A stretch of 64,000 nt of DNA from Hypomyces perniciosus (Eukaryota > Ascomycota > Sordariomycetes > Hypocreales > Hypocreaceae), in contig SPDT01000002.1 of NCBI GenBank assembly GCA_008477525.1, positions 2,790,001 to 2,854,000 of the forward strand, in the 5' to 3' direction. Position 1 is the first letter of the stretch, and each line of letters opens with the position of its first letter. This document shows positions 33,351 to 44,160 of this stretch, piece by piece. The notes under the pieces are model-generated. The model saw nothing but the letters and a program-made list of their open reading frames with translations, did no database searches and was not told the DNA's origin. A program made the position numbers and the translations under genes.

Positions 33351-33433
33351 TCCGATATGGTGTAGTGGCTAACATCGCTCGCTCTCATTACTCGAGTGCC
33401 GAGCAGCCCTGGGTTCGATTCCCAGTATCGGAG
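33351..33433 (+). tRNA. tRNA-Glu (CUC) with an 11-nt intron
   Basis: The acceptor stem TCCGATA (33351-33357) pairs fully with TATCGGA (33426-33432). The B-box/T-arm TGGGTTCGATTCCCA forms a perfect 5-bp stem. The anticodon stem GCTCG/CGAGC encloses CTCTCA then C, giving anticodon CTC (33384-33386), which reads GAG. Eleven extra bases (33388-33398) sit after position 37, the standard place for a tRNA intron. It is the only tRNA I see in the window. Confidence 0.93.
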
Positions 33434-33740
33434 CTTACATCTATTTTTGCATTCTAGATCGAGAGGCATAGCCTTTGTGTGTTTTCTTTTTGCAAAATAG
33501 GTGTTGCTGACCACTTTACGTGTCTTGCGTCGCAAGTGGCAATCGCGTTAATATTGTCTATCCTAGGTTGCGATTATGCACCAAGGCTCTTAGGGTTCCT
33601 GTTCAGATCAAATCGTGTTTCATCATAATACCTCATCTCTTTGAACATGACTTTAACAAAAATACCAATCCAAACCGCGCAAATACCGAATTCTACTCTA
33701 CGCTCCTTTCTTCGACATGTCTTGACATCCTTCAGACCCC

Positions 33741-34147
33741 TCAGCAACACGAACCGGGAAACTCAGATCTCGACTTGGCCTTGAATCCCCATGGCGGATC
33801 GCAGCCATGTTTTCCATTCTTCATGTTGTCTCTGTTGATCTCGTAGAGCCATCCTTGGGAGAAATTCCTCAGCTTTTCGTTTGGCAAGATTTGGGGTGGG
33901 CATTGGCTCATACCATTGGCACAGCGGCACTGAACTGAGATGCAGCACGACGGGGATGCACTGACAAACTGTTAGCAATGCAGAGAACGAGAGAGCAAAC
34001 TGATGAGGCATGCAAGATAACGTACTAATAATTGCATCCGCTGGCGGTTGGCGGAGAGTTGGGGAACTCGATCCAGGTGTCTAGGCGAGGTGCGGCCTGG
34101 ACGGGGATGGCCGCCAGAAGGGCAGAGAGCATGAAAACAGGTCTCAT
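33741..34147 (-). CDS. Small secreted cysteine-rich protein
   Basis: Two exons (34147-34026 and 33960-33741; intron GTACGT...TTGTCAG, 65 nt, with CTAAC branch) join in frame to 113 aa; neither exon is long on its own. The N-terminus MRPVFMLSALLAAIPVQAAP is a clear signal peptide with a likely cut after QAA. The mature ~95 residues hold nine cysteines, including two CC pairs (SPSCC and the C-terminal GSCC) and a CRC. The last residue before the stop is cysteine. This is the profile of a disulphide-stabilised apoplastic or effector-type protein, but I match it to no named family. An odd cysteine number could mean one free thiol or a dimer. Confidence 0.72.
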
Positions 34148-34933
34148 GTTGAGAGTATAGCGAGCGAGTGAAAGCGATGAGGGAGTGGATTGCCTCTAGC
34201 TGATGAAGGTATTTTTCTGGAGGAATCATCGGTCCATTTTATAATCGCGGTCAAGTCCTTCATTCACTGTTGGCTGGTAATCCGAGTGTTGGTTGTCACC
34301 CTGGTGTTGGGGATACCTTGTGTGATGAGGAGCCGTGCTCAAAGAACATGGCATCGGAATGCAGCGCCTTTGTTCACCGTATCGAAATATCCGGAATCTC
34401 GCCGTCTTCGTCCATTGAAGCTAGATTCATGCTTATGAGGATGTCATCAAGGTCTGCAAGGAGGCCAGGGCTCGCATGTGGCATGTAGTATAGGTGATGA
34501 GCACAGTCAGGCAAGGGCCAACAGAGAGGCAAATCGTCTCATAGAATACACAAAACTGTCTTCCAATGAACATTCCGTTAAATCATTATCGGAGGTGGTT
34601 ATCTTACTACAAACTAGACCAGGCAAATGTTGGGGCGAAAGAGCAAGGGTTAGGGTCAACCGTGTAAGTGATGAGAGACCAACAAAGGGTGCGCATTACG
34701 TCTACCATCTCGAGTCACTCATTACTGGGTGGCTGGAATAATTTTACAAGATTCATATTAATCTGATAAGTAGGAAGTGGTAAGATCCTCCTTTAAATAC
34801 AATAAATGAATGTCCGAGGTCTCAATTTCAGGTCCATTGTCCATCGATGCCCGACCAGGCCTGAAGTTGACAAAACTAACCCTTCAAATATTGTTGCCAT
34901 TATCTCTTATCAAATCCTTTTCAATATTTTCCC
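34148..34933. other. Intergenic, no gene seen
   Basis: 786 bases between the cysteine-rich gene and the 3' end of the Bys1-like gene. The right part is AT-rich and no element is called. Confidence 0.45.
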
Positions 34934-35404
34934 TTATGCGCAAAGGGTCAAAGTGACATCCTTATCCGCACCGCAGTTCTTGACCTGGCTTCCAGCAGGC
35001 GGAACACCGTTTGCCCAAACAATCTGTGGGCAGGCCGTGTTGGCGCTCGCCACAACAACCTTGTGGCCGGCGAATGCATCGCCAAAGACATCGCTGAGGT
35101 CATACCAGATGGTATCTCCCTGCAGGTTGTACGCGTAGATGGTCTGGGGCTTGCCAGTGTAGAGACCATCGGGCTCTCTGGTGACCTTGAAGGCACGGCC
35201 ACCTGTCTGGGGGTCACGAGAGAAACCCTCGCCGTAGAAGCCGCCATTGGGGGTGAGCGTGTAGGGGCCTGAGATGCTACTGCCGACGGACCAGGCAGTC
35301 ACAGGAAAGGTGCACTTGTTGACAACGCGGGCCCTGCCAATAGCGGCAGCGAGGTCGACGAGGGTGGCGCCGACGGCGAAGATGGTGGCCTTGTTGAGCA
35401 TCAT
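34934..35404 (-). CDS. Bys1-like (thaumatin-like fold) secreted protein
   Basis: This is a single-exon gene of 156 aa from ATG 35404 (MMLNKATIFAVGATLVDLAAA), which gives a proper signal peptide. An in-frame ATG 17 codons upstream would bury it and was not used. The mature part fits the Bys1 domain: ARVVNKCTFPVTAWSVGSS near the start, FSRDPQTGGRAFKVTREPDGLY, IYAYNLQGDTIWYDLSDVFGD and a Cys-ended tail, TLTLCA. Cysteines are at the NKCTF, NTACPQ, KNCGAD and LCA positions. The founding member is the Blastomyces yeast-phase protein; molecular function is unknown, and family members are abundant secreted proteins. It is followed upstream by a short tandem repeat in the leader. Confidence 0.85.
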   Translation of the reverse strand: MMLNKATIFAVGATLVDLAAAIGRARVVNKCTFPVTAWSVGSSISGPYTLTPNGGFYGEGFSRDPQTGGRAFKVTREPDGLYTGKPQTIYAYNLQGDTIWYDLSDVFGDAFAGHKVVVASANTACPQIVWANGVPPAGSQVKNCGADKDVTLTLCA

Positions 35405-35436
35405 TGTGGCGATGTGGTTTGGGTGTTGTTTTGGGG

Positions 35437-35475
35437 TGTTTGTAAGTGTTTGCAAGTGTTTGCAAGTGTTTGTAT
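35437..35475. repeat. Tandem GTGTTTGCAA repeat, ~10-bp unit
   Basis: Nearly four copies of a 10-bp unit (GTGTTTGTAA, GTGTTTGCAA twice, GTGTTTGTAT) lie 30-70 bases upstream of the Bys1-like start. They fall in what should be its 5' UTR or core promoter. Confidence 0.75.
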
Positions 35476-36910
35476 TGGTGTATGACTGAGTTGTCCGTGT
35501 TGGTGATGATAGTCCACTTGGAACCCATCATGACCGAGAACGTCGAGTCTTTTATACCCAGACACTTGCCCACCTCCACAGCATCAAGTCCGCATAGAGA
35601 AGAAGGTTGTCGTTAGGCATACTACTCGACATCAGCCTTCGGGGGAAAGATCTCGGGTTGCTTACCGTATCGGAGGCGAACTGAGATGCAGCGGAACGTC
35701 AACCATTCCCATGTTGGGCAATGCCATCCAGAATACGAGACACATATTTCCCAAGGCAAATATTGTGATCATGATGAGCTGAAGCGAAAGGCAAATACGA
35801 GTTGGTTGGGTGCCATCCTCGGTGGGTAGCGAGTCTCGGCCGATATCTTTTGTTCGAGACTCGGCTGTCAAAGCCTAACATGATGTATGTGGTGATGGTT
35901 GTCAAGCCCTGACGCACGCCTTTTTGGTGATCGACACAGCCATGGATGTGCCAAGCATCGTATTGATTAAATGCGGGGAAATGTCCTGGTGGGATGGATG
36001 GACCCGTGTCTTTGGAGATGGGAGAGAAGCTGAACCGTAGCTCTTTTGTCTCCTTGTCTGACGCAGCATTTTGCCCCAAAAATAGCATCTTGGGGAGCCG
36101 GATCGGGTGGTTCGAGATCTAGATCGACTCGTTTCGGCCTGGCTTAGAACATCTAGGTACTAAGTAACGGCGTGACGTATTCTGCAATTATGTATGTGTT
36201 GTCATGCATGTTCATCGAGTAATATATTCTCGGTCAGTATTCCGGAGGAGCCCGCTCGCTTAGACGCAATATTACGGAATATCAGGTAAGGTAGTATCAT
36301 GAAGGGGCTGAAGGACCCCAAGGTGGTGAGAATATTGGCATCCTGCAGTATGATTGTGGTAGCACAAAAACACCGTTCAGGCCTCGGCCGCTGCACTTTT
36401 GGAGCATCTTCTTCACCGAGAACTGCCTCATGACCTGACAATCATCCGAGCCTGACGCGTTGACTTCCTCAGCCGCAGAAGTGACGTTGCATAATATTGA
36501 AGTTCGTGCAGATTCCAAGGCAGGGAGCCATCAGGAACAAATGGTCGAGACCTATTTCGTATTGGGAATCGGGATGCGAGAAGAGCGTTCTCATGGCCAT
36601 GTCCACGACTGCTGTCACATATTAGTTTACTTGCTCACTTTGATGCCTGCACTTGGGCCGATTTGATCAGTCATAGATAGGACCATTACATTCTCTATCT
36701 AATAATAAAACGTAGAAAGAAAGAAATGCCGAGAGGCCTCAATATTATTAGTACATCTTATGAGACAATACTCCGTAGATACCCTGTACCCAAAAAGAAA
36801 AGAAAAGAAAAGAAAGAAAGAAATTGCTCATGCGCTGGTTTGATCCCACAAATGAAAACCCGTGATTAGTACTCCTTCGTAGTAGTAGCAGTAATAGCAT
36901 CAATCAATAC
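35476..36910. other. Intergenic before the PKS 3' end, no gene seen
   Basis: 1.4 kb with no supported gene. It contains an AAAAG/AAAG simple repeat at 36792-36823 and a CTCCGTAG element near 36772. Confidence 0.5.
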
Positions 36911-39900
36911 TCATTTCTCCTCCGACCAAACGCCCTCAATCCTCGACTTCCGCAACACCAATGCTGCCAAATCACTCAATCCTCCACTCGTCAGCAACTC
37001 GAGCACCTGCAAGTGAGCCTGCAGCTCCTTGCCGATCCAATTGCGCAGCTCAATCGCGTTGAGCGAATCCAACCCAAAGGCTGTGATAGACGTCGTGGCC
37101 TGCTGCGCCTCCATGACTTCTTGCGGCAGCATCAAGATGGCCCCGAGCTTTTCTCGCAGGCCAATAACGACTATGTTCTGAGCTTCCTCAGGGGTGGCCA
37201 CACGTCGGAGTTTCTGCCCGATGGTCAAGTTCTCTGATCCTGATGAAGCGTTGGCGTCTGCTGATTTGGCCAGCAGAGCGTTGCGCAGATGAGAGAACTT
37301 GGCATCCGAGGCATAGTATGGCAGCGAGGACGCGTTGTCGAAGCCCAATCCTGTGATGCACTGGTTTTGACAGAAGTTGGTGATCTTACCTGTCATGGCG
37401 GATTCGACGAGCGCCAACACCTCTGCTTCGCCAACAGTGTTATCAGACAAGTTCCTCATGACCTGTGACTTCTTTTCTGTGTTCTCTGCCAGATAACCAA
37501 CATCATCGACAGCCGCGAGATCAAGCGATGATGCCGCCAGGCCCTTCCGATGACGGTAGAGGGTGAAGGCATCGAGGAACGTGTTGGCTGCAGAGTAATG
37601 CGCTTGGCCTCTGTTACCAACAATGCCAGCGACGGAAGATAGCACGATGAAGAAGTCCAGAGGCGTATCGAGGAGAGCGTTGTGGAAGTTCCATGCTCCG
37701 GATATCTTGCTCCGGACAACTACCTCGTAATCGTCGAACGTCATCTTCTCAAACAGCACATCCTATAAGAGAGTTAGCGTACGCAATCAAATCGCTGAGC
37801 TTGATGAGAAGACTTACTCTGAGCACCATGGCGGCGTGGATGACACCTTTGATGGGAGGCAATACATCTTGTAGCTTCCCTACGAGATGCTTTACCTGGG
37901 CGCCATCCGCTACGTCGCATGCCATGACATATATGGAGGCGCCGAGCCTTCGACTTTCTTCGGCCAGAGTGTTCAGCTCATTAGTGAACTTGCCGCCACG
38001 AGAAAGCAGCACGATATGATGAGCTCCGCGCTGGACCATTCTCTTCGCCATAGAGCGACCGAGACCACCAGTACCGCCGATGATCACGTACGTGGCGTCT
38101 TCTTGGAGAACATTGTTACACGCTGTGGGATGCGTGGCCTAGAGGAGGTTAGTCAGTGGTTAAATTCCACGATCAATGACTTGCATACCTTGACTTGCTG
38201 GTCGTCCATATGATTCACAACGAGCTTGCCTGTGGTCTTGCCGCTCTGCAACTTGCGCAGCGAGGCCTCAACCTCGGAGATGCCAACAATTGTAATAGGT
38301 CCAATGGGATTAATCGTCCTCTTAGATATCAGCCCCATAACGGACGTCAAAACCCGTTGCATGATCCTCGGTCGCTCTGCTGCCACCAGCGTCAAGTCGA
38401 CCGAGCTGAACGTACAGTTGTACTCGAACTTGGCCATCTCCAGTCGTGTGTTGGACACAATATCCCTCTTGCCGAGCTCAACAAAGCGTCCAAACGGCGC
38501 GAGGCAGTCCCATGTCTCTCTGAGAAGATCTCCCGCGAGAGAGTTGATCACAACGTCGACGCCACGACCGCCAGTGGCTTCTCTCACGGCTGGTCCGAAA
38601 GACGTGTCGCGACTGTAGAAGATTCGGCTCTCTGGGATATTGTACGTATCCATCAGCAGCAGCTTCTTCTCAGCACTGCCTACTGTTGCGTAGATTTCGG
38701 CGCCGACCATCTGCGCAAGCTGGATAGCTGCTTGACCAACACCGCCAGAGGCAGCGTGAATGAGGATCTTCTCTCCGCGCTCCATTCTCGCAAGGTCCAT
38801 GAGACCGTAATACGCCGTGCAGTATACGACGGGAATCGAAGCCGCAACCTCGAAGCTCATGTTGTGGGGGATGACAGCAGCACTGGTGGCAGGGCAGCGA
38901 GTATAAGTGCCATACGCTCCTAGAGACATGGCGCAAACCCGATCACCAACCCTGATATTAGTGACACGGGAGCCCACACGGGCAATAGTACCACTGCATT
39001 CGACTCCGAGGTAGGGGCTGGCAACTTGTCCCATGGCGATGACAACATCCTTGAAGTTCATGCCTGTGCAAGCAACCTTGATCTCGACATCATCCGGTGA
39101 CAGAGGCAGCTCGGGCTCGTCCTTCCAGTATAATGAATCAAGGGCACCGTAGGTTCCAACAGCAATCTTCAGACGACGACGTGGTTGATCAAAATGCTGC
39201 AAGTAAGGTGGTGTTGATGTCTCAGTCTCACGGAAAACCGTGAGGTTCATATCCTCCTGCTCAACAACACGAGGAACCATCAACTTGCCATCCTCCTCAG
39301 CGAATTCATAGTCCACTGGAGAGTCATCTTCCGGGGTTGCAATGGAAGCCTTGACAGCACGCAGAATGAGCTCAGCTCGATCTCGGACGTCAAGCTGAGA
39401 GTTGGGATCCAAGTCCAAAGTGGCAGCAACCTTGCCCGCCTCGGACCGAACGGTTCGCAAAAGTCCTTGGGCGATATTGTTCTCTGGCTTCTCAGCGAAG
39501 CGATACGCGCCGGCACTGACCCAAAGCATGGACAAGCAGTCAAGAAGCAGCCTTTGCACGCGTGAAAATGTCTCAGCAGACATGTTGTCAAGCAGCGGTG
39601 CATCCAACTCAGCCAAGCAGATACAGCGAGTAGAAGACAAGGGCTCGTGAGTGGCGAAGGGAGCAATAGATGGCCTGGAACCGGTGCGCAGGTCGATGAG
39701 ATCGGCGAGCGCAGAGATTAGAGGATCCGATTCGTCCTTGTCTGAGATGAGGACAATGTTGGCATCGCTCAGATCACCGCCAAAGGAGGCTTCATGGTGA
39801 CAGTTGGTTCCATTATGACCGTTGGTTCCATTATAGCCGTTGGTTCCATTATGGCCGTTGGTGTCGTTCTTCAGATCTTTGCCATTCGTTTTATGCCCAT

Positions 39901-42900
39901 TCGTGTGGCCATTAGTGCCGTTCGTTCCAACATGGCCGTTCGTATTGCCGTTGGAGTGACCATTGGTGTGTCCATTGGTGTGACTATTAGAATGACCATT
40001 GGCTTGAGCATGACCGTTGGCTTTGCCATTTGTTTTGCCATTGCCATTGGTGTATCCATTGGTATGGCCATTAGAATGACCATTGGTTTGGGCATGGCCA
40101 TTGGCTTCGCCAATTCTGCCATTGGTGTGTCCATTGCCATTTGTTTTGCCATTGGTGTGGCCATTGCCATTGACGATGGCGCCGTTTCCATTGGCATGGT
40201 TACCATTGTGGCCGTTGGACACAGCACCGTTCTTCTCCTTGGGCTCCATTTTGCCGTCAAGAGGCTCCCACTCGACCTTGTAGCACAAAGATCGTGGGCT
40301 TACACCTTCACCGGTGTCACCATTAACAGGAGTCATCCTGAAACCAACGACTCTAATCACAGGCTCAGCCTGAGAGGCATGCCATGCGTCGATAAAGAAA
40401 TCGACTGGTCCCGGGCTGGTGAAATCCGGGCGCCCATGTCCCACAGCTTGAACTTGTTCGCCAGGTAGGTTGGGCAAGGAGGTGCTGATGTCAACCTCCT
40501 TAATGGCGGAGGGCATGAAGAGTGATGGCATCTCGCCACTTCCAGCACCCAGAATGGGGAATGTGAGCTGCCAGAGGAGATCTATGAACGCAGCAGGTGC
40601 AATTGATGGTGCCTCGAAAGACGACGGCATGCTTGATGCAGTATCGGGAATAGTGAGATTGGCGGTAGAATAATGTTCCTTCACCTTGAGGCCGGCATTA
40701 CCTTGAATCTTGAAGGCTGACCTGTAGCCCGCTCCACGGCTTTCAAGCTCTGAGTAGAAGGCATCCACCGAGAGACGGTTGCCTCCAACATCTACAATCT
40801 GCTTTCGGCGAGCTGTTGCGCCTTGCAACTGAGCCTGACTGACTGGGTTGGTAGCAGTTGTCTTCTTGATACCAACAAGACCACGGCAATGCTCCAGCCA
40901 GCCCCTACTCGACGTCCACGAGGAGATACGGAACTCATCCCACTCATTCGAGTACGATCTCATGCCCTCAGCATATGGCTTGAGGGAGAAAACGATCTCA
41001 TATGGAGCACCATCATCAAGGATCAGCGCCTTGGATACCTGAATCTCTCGAAGGCGGAAACCAGCAATCTGTTCTGATTTCACGCCTCGGAGCTGAGCTC
41101 GTTGAGATGCTGCCTCGACAGCCATGCATATGTATCCCGCAAGTGGGAATGTGGCCAGCGATTGCATTCGGTGGTCCTTCAGCCACGGAACGTCATCCGT
41201 GGAGAGAATATTTCGCCACGTTGGCTCAACATCGCTGTACGAATCCTCTAGGACACCAAGCAAATCATGGCGAACAAACGGCATGAGACGGTGTTGCTTG
41301 CATGCCCTCGGCTCAAACCAGTACTTGTGATCTGACCAAGGGTATGGGTTAAAATCCGTGACTAGAGATGGCTTCCGAAGACTCTCATCGGGGCGATTAA
41401 TGGCACTGAAGTTGACAGGCTGGCCCTTGGTGAACAAGTTACCAGCGAGCTTCAGCGTCGTCTCTGTGGCGCTCTGGTTTCGAACGATAGATGGGAAGTA
41501 TTTGACCTCCGAAGCAGCCTGTTGACTGATGCCCTTGAGAATCTGTTTGATGGGACCCTCGAGAGCAGAATGAGGACCAATCTCAACAACGATATCTGGT
41601 CTGGCACCGTTGTACAGCTCCTGGAGAGCCGAAGAGAAGAGAACAGGGCGAGTCAAATTATCTACCCAGTATGACGGACCAAGCGAAGCCGTGGAGCCGA
41701 GTTTTTTTCCCAGAAGAGAAGAGTAGAATTCCACGTCACTTGTAGACGTTGAAGTCGTATACTTGATGGCTGCCTTGTAGTCATCCGCAACCAGCTGCAT
41801 GTGGGATGAGTGATACGCCATGTTGACGCGTAGCTTGCGGTTAAAGACGCTTCGGCTTTCCAGCTCAGCAGCAAGCAGGTCAACAGCTTCCTCATCACCC
41901 GACGCCGTGATGGAATTGGGCGAATTCTCACAGGCCACCGTGATGTTCTCCAGGTCAAGAGACTTGATGATATTCTTTACTTCGGCGGCTCCAGCACCGA
42001 CAGCAAGCATGGCTCCACGAAGTTTCGGGTACTTCACCTTGATCTGGGAGGCCACTTTACCACGGAAGTAAGCCACAGCCATTGCATCCTGGAGACTGAT
42101 AGCACCAGTAGCAAACGCCGCCCCAATTTCACCACTTGAGTGGCCAATGACTGCAGAAGGTTTGACTCCCCAAGATGCTAACAGGGCCGTGAGGCCAAGC
42201 TGGATCGCTGTGCAGATCGGTTGGGAAATGTGCGCCTCGTTGACGATAGACTCCTCCTTACTTTTGGCGAGTTCCTCCAACAAAGAGAACTCTGCACCAA
42301 GTTCCTCGAGGTAATGACTGCAAGTCCTGACAGTGTTGGCAAAAATAGGATGACTATCCATTAGCTCCTTGCCCATCTCTGCCCATTGCGCCCCCTGGCC
42401 AGTATATACAAAGGCAAGCTTCGGCACTCGAGTTGCCCTTCCAGGGATGGCACCCACGCCGTTCAAGGCGCTCGCGAGTTCGTCGCACGATGATGCCGTG
42501 ATGGCGATACGCCAGGGAAGATGTGATCTTCTCTCGCCGAGCGTATAGGCCATGTCCTGAATTAGACACTTTTGGAAGACCTCTGGGTGCTGCTCAACGT
42601 AGATGCCTAGCTGTGCAGCCGCCCGCTTGACTGCGCCCTCGTCGTGAGCAGAAACAACGAAGAGTTTTGATGTACTGTTCTGGTCCCCCTGTTGCATGTC
42701 GGCGAGACACAAGGGGTGACGTTCGAGGACAGCATGTGCATTTGATCCGCCAAAGCCAAAGCTATTAATGCTGATATATCGCTTGTTCTTGGGCCATGGC
42801 CGGACGTTGACGGGGACTTTGATGTTCCACTCATTCAAGGGGATCGCCTCGTTCGCTTTCTCGAAGTTGACGTTGGGCAGGATGAATCCCTTCTCCAGCA

Positions 42901-44160
42901 TCAATGTCGCCTTGATGACGGAGATGATGCCGCTGGCGTTCTCCAAGTGGCCAACGTTGGACTTCACAGAGCCCATATACAAGGGCGCTCGCTTTGTGCG
43001 ACCTTTACCGAAGACGCGGTAGATGGAACTGGCCTCAATCGGATCTCCTGCTCTGGTCCCTGTGCCGTGGGCCTCGACGAAACCTGTGTCTTCTGGAGAG
43101 ATGTTTGCGCGAGCATAAACGTCGCGCATCAGTCTCTCCTGTGCTTCACCGCTGGGGTTTGTGAGGCCAGCAGTCTTGCCGTCCTGGTTGATTCCAGTGT
43201 TGACAATTATGGAGCGAATCTTGTCGTTATCTTTGATGGCCTGGTCCAAGGGCTTGAGGATAATGCAGCCCACACCTTCACCCCGGGCAAAGCCAGACTT
43301 GGCGCGGTGATCAAAGGCGAATGTCTTGCCATGCTCATTAAATAGGCTTCATCTGGTCAGCTTATTTACTACAAAATGTCAGGAGGCAAACTCACCCTAG
43401 AAGGGACATCGAGATCATGTCGTGAGGCTGCAGATGCAAACTGCATCCTGCTACAATAGCTGAGTCTGAGTCGCCAGAGCGAATGCTTTGAACCGCGCAA
43501 TGCAGCGCATACAAACCAGATGAGCATGCAGTGTCCACTGAAAAGGAGGGACCATGCAAATCAAAGAAATATGAGATGCGACCGGCCTGGATAGACTGAT
43601 GGTTGCCTGTGGCATCATACATGGGAGTCTGGCTCGTGTCTCTTAATGTTCCCAGGCGGTAGTCAGATGTTGTGCCGCCCACGAAGACGCCCATGTTGCT
43701 TCCTGCTATGTATTCCTTTGGGAATCCAGCGTTTTCGAGTGCTTCGTATGTGCACTCTAATAACAGTCTTTGCTGGGGATCTATCAAATTGTTAGTTCAC
43801 CACTAACACCATCATGAAAACAGGAGGACAAGAAATACCCATTGCGATAGCCTCCTGCTTGGTAAGCTGAAAGAACGGAGCGTCAAACCGTGACAAGTCA
43901 TGGTTCATAAAGTACCCTCCTTTGCTGTTAAAGCAGCCCTTCTTCTGCGGATTTGGGTGGTAGAAGGCCTTTGCTGAGAATCTGTCCTCGGGTACAGATC
44001 GCCATCCGTTTCGTGAACGAGACAGCATAGTCCAGAAGTCATCGATTGTCGAGACATCTCCTGACAGACGGCATGACATTCCCACAACGGCAATGGGCAT
44101 TGGGCCCTCGCGCCTCGTCATGTCATCGGGTGACACACTGATATTATTAATGTTCATCAT
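36911..44160 (-). CDS. Highly reducing iterative type I polyketide synthase (KS-AT-DH-ER-KR-ACP)
   Basis: This enzyme builds a reduced polyketide from malonyl units. Five exons (44160-43839, 43780-43396, 43346-38189, 38138-37818, 37762-36911) keep frame and give 2345 aa. KS has DTACSSG, EAHGTGT and KSNVGH. AT has YTGQGAQW (~547) and GHSSGE (~635). DH has His in WLKDHRMQSLATFPLAGY (~959). ER (~1630 on) has HAASGGVGQAAIQLAQ. KR starts YVIIGGTGGLG (~1973) with YSAANTF. ACP has FGLDSLNAIELRN (~2294). No methyltransferase or thioesterase is seen. A 150-residue Asn/Gly/His/Thr tract (1272-1422) lies where a C-methyltransferase would be, followed by a pseudo-KR region. The second intron is 49 nt and ends AAG. 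It is divergent from an FSH hydrolase, which probably releases the product. The product is unknown. Confidence 0.94.
39790..40240. repeat. Coding minisatellite (Asn-Gly-rich tract of the PKS)
   Basis: On the coding (minus) strand, degenerate 12-18-bp units read mostly NGHTNG, NGNG, NGHS and NGKT for about 150 residues. On the plus strand the same DNA is also open, reading Val/Gly/Ile/Met repeats, which is a by-product. Unit variants are interspersed rather than in blocks, suggesting slippage plus drift. Confidence 0.9.

Noticed and set aside
35437..35475. Possible CRISPR-like or regulatory array
   Set aside because: Contiguous 10-bp slippage repeat without spacers; CRISPR is not expected in a nuclear fungal genome.
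35699..36088. 129-aa minus-strand frame
   Set aside because: No homology features and overlapping alternative frames; treated as chance.
39794..40468. 224-aa plus-strand frame rich in Val/Gly/Ile/Met repeats
   Set aside because: It is the antisense reading of the PKS Asn-Gly minisatellite and the DH-linker, with no own start context or family match.
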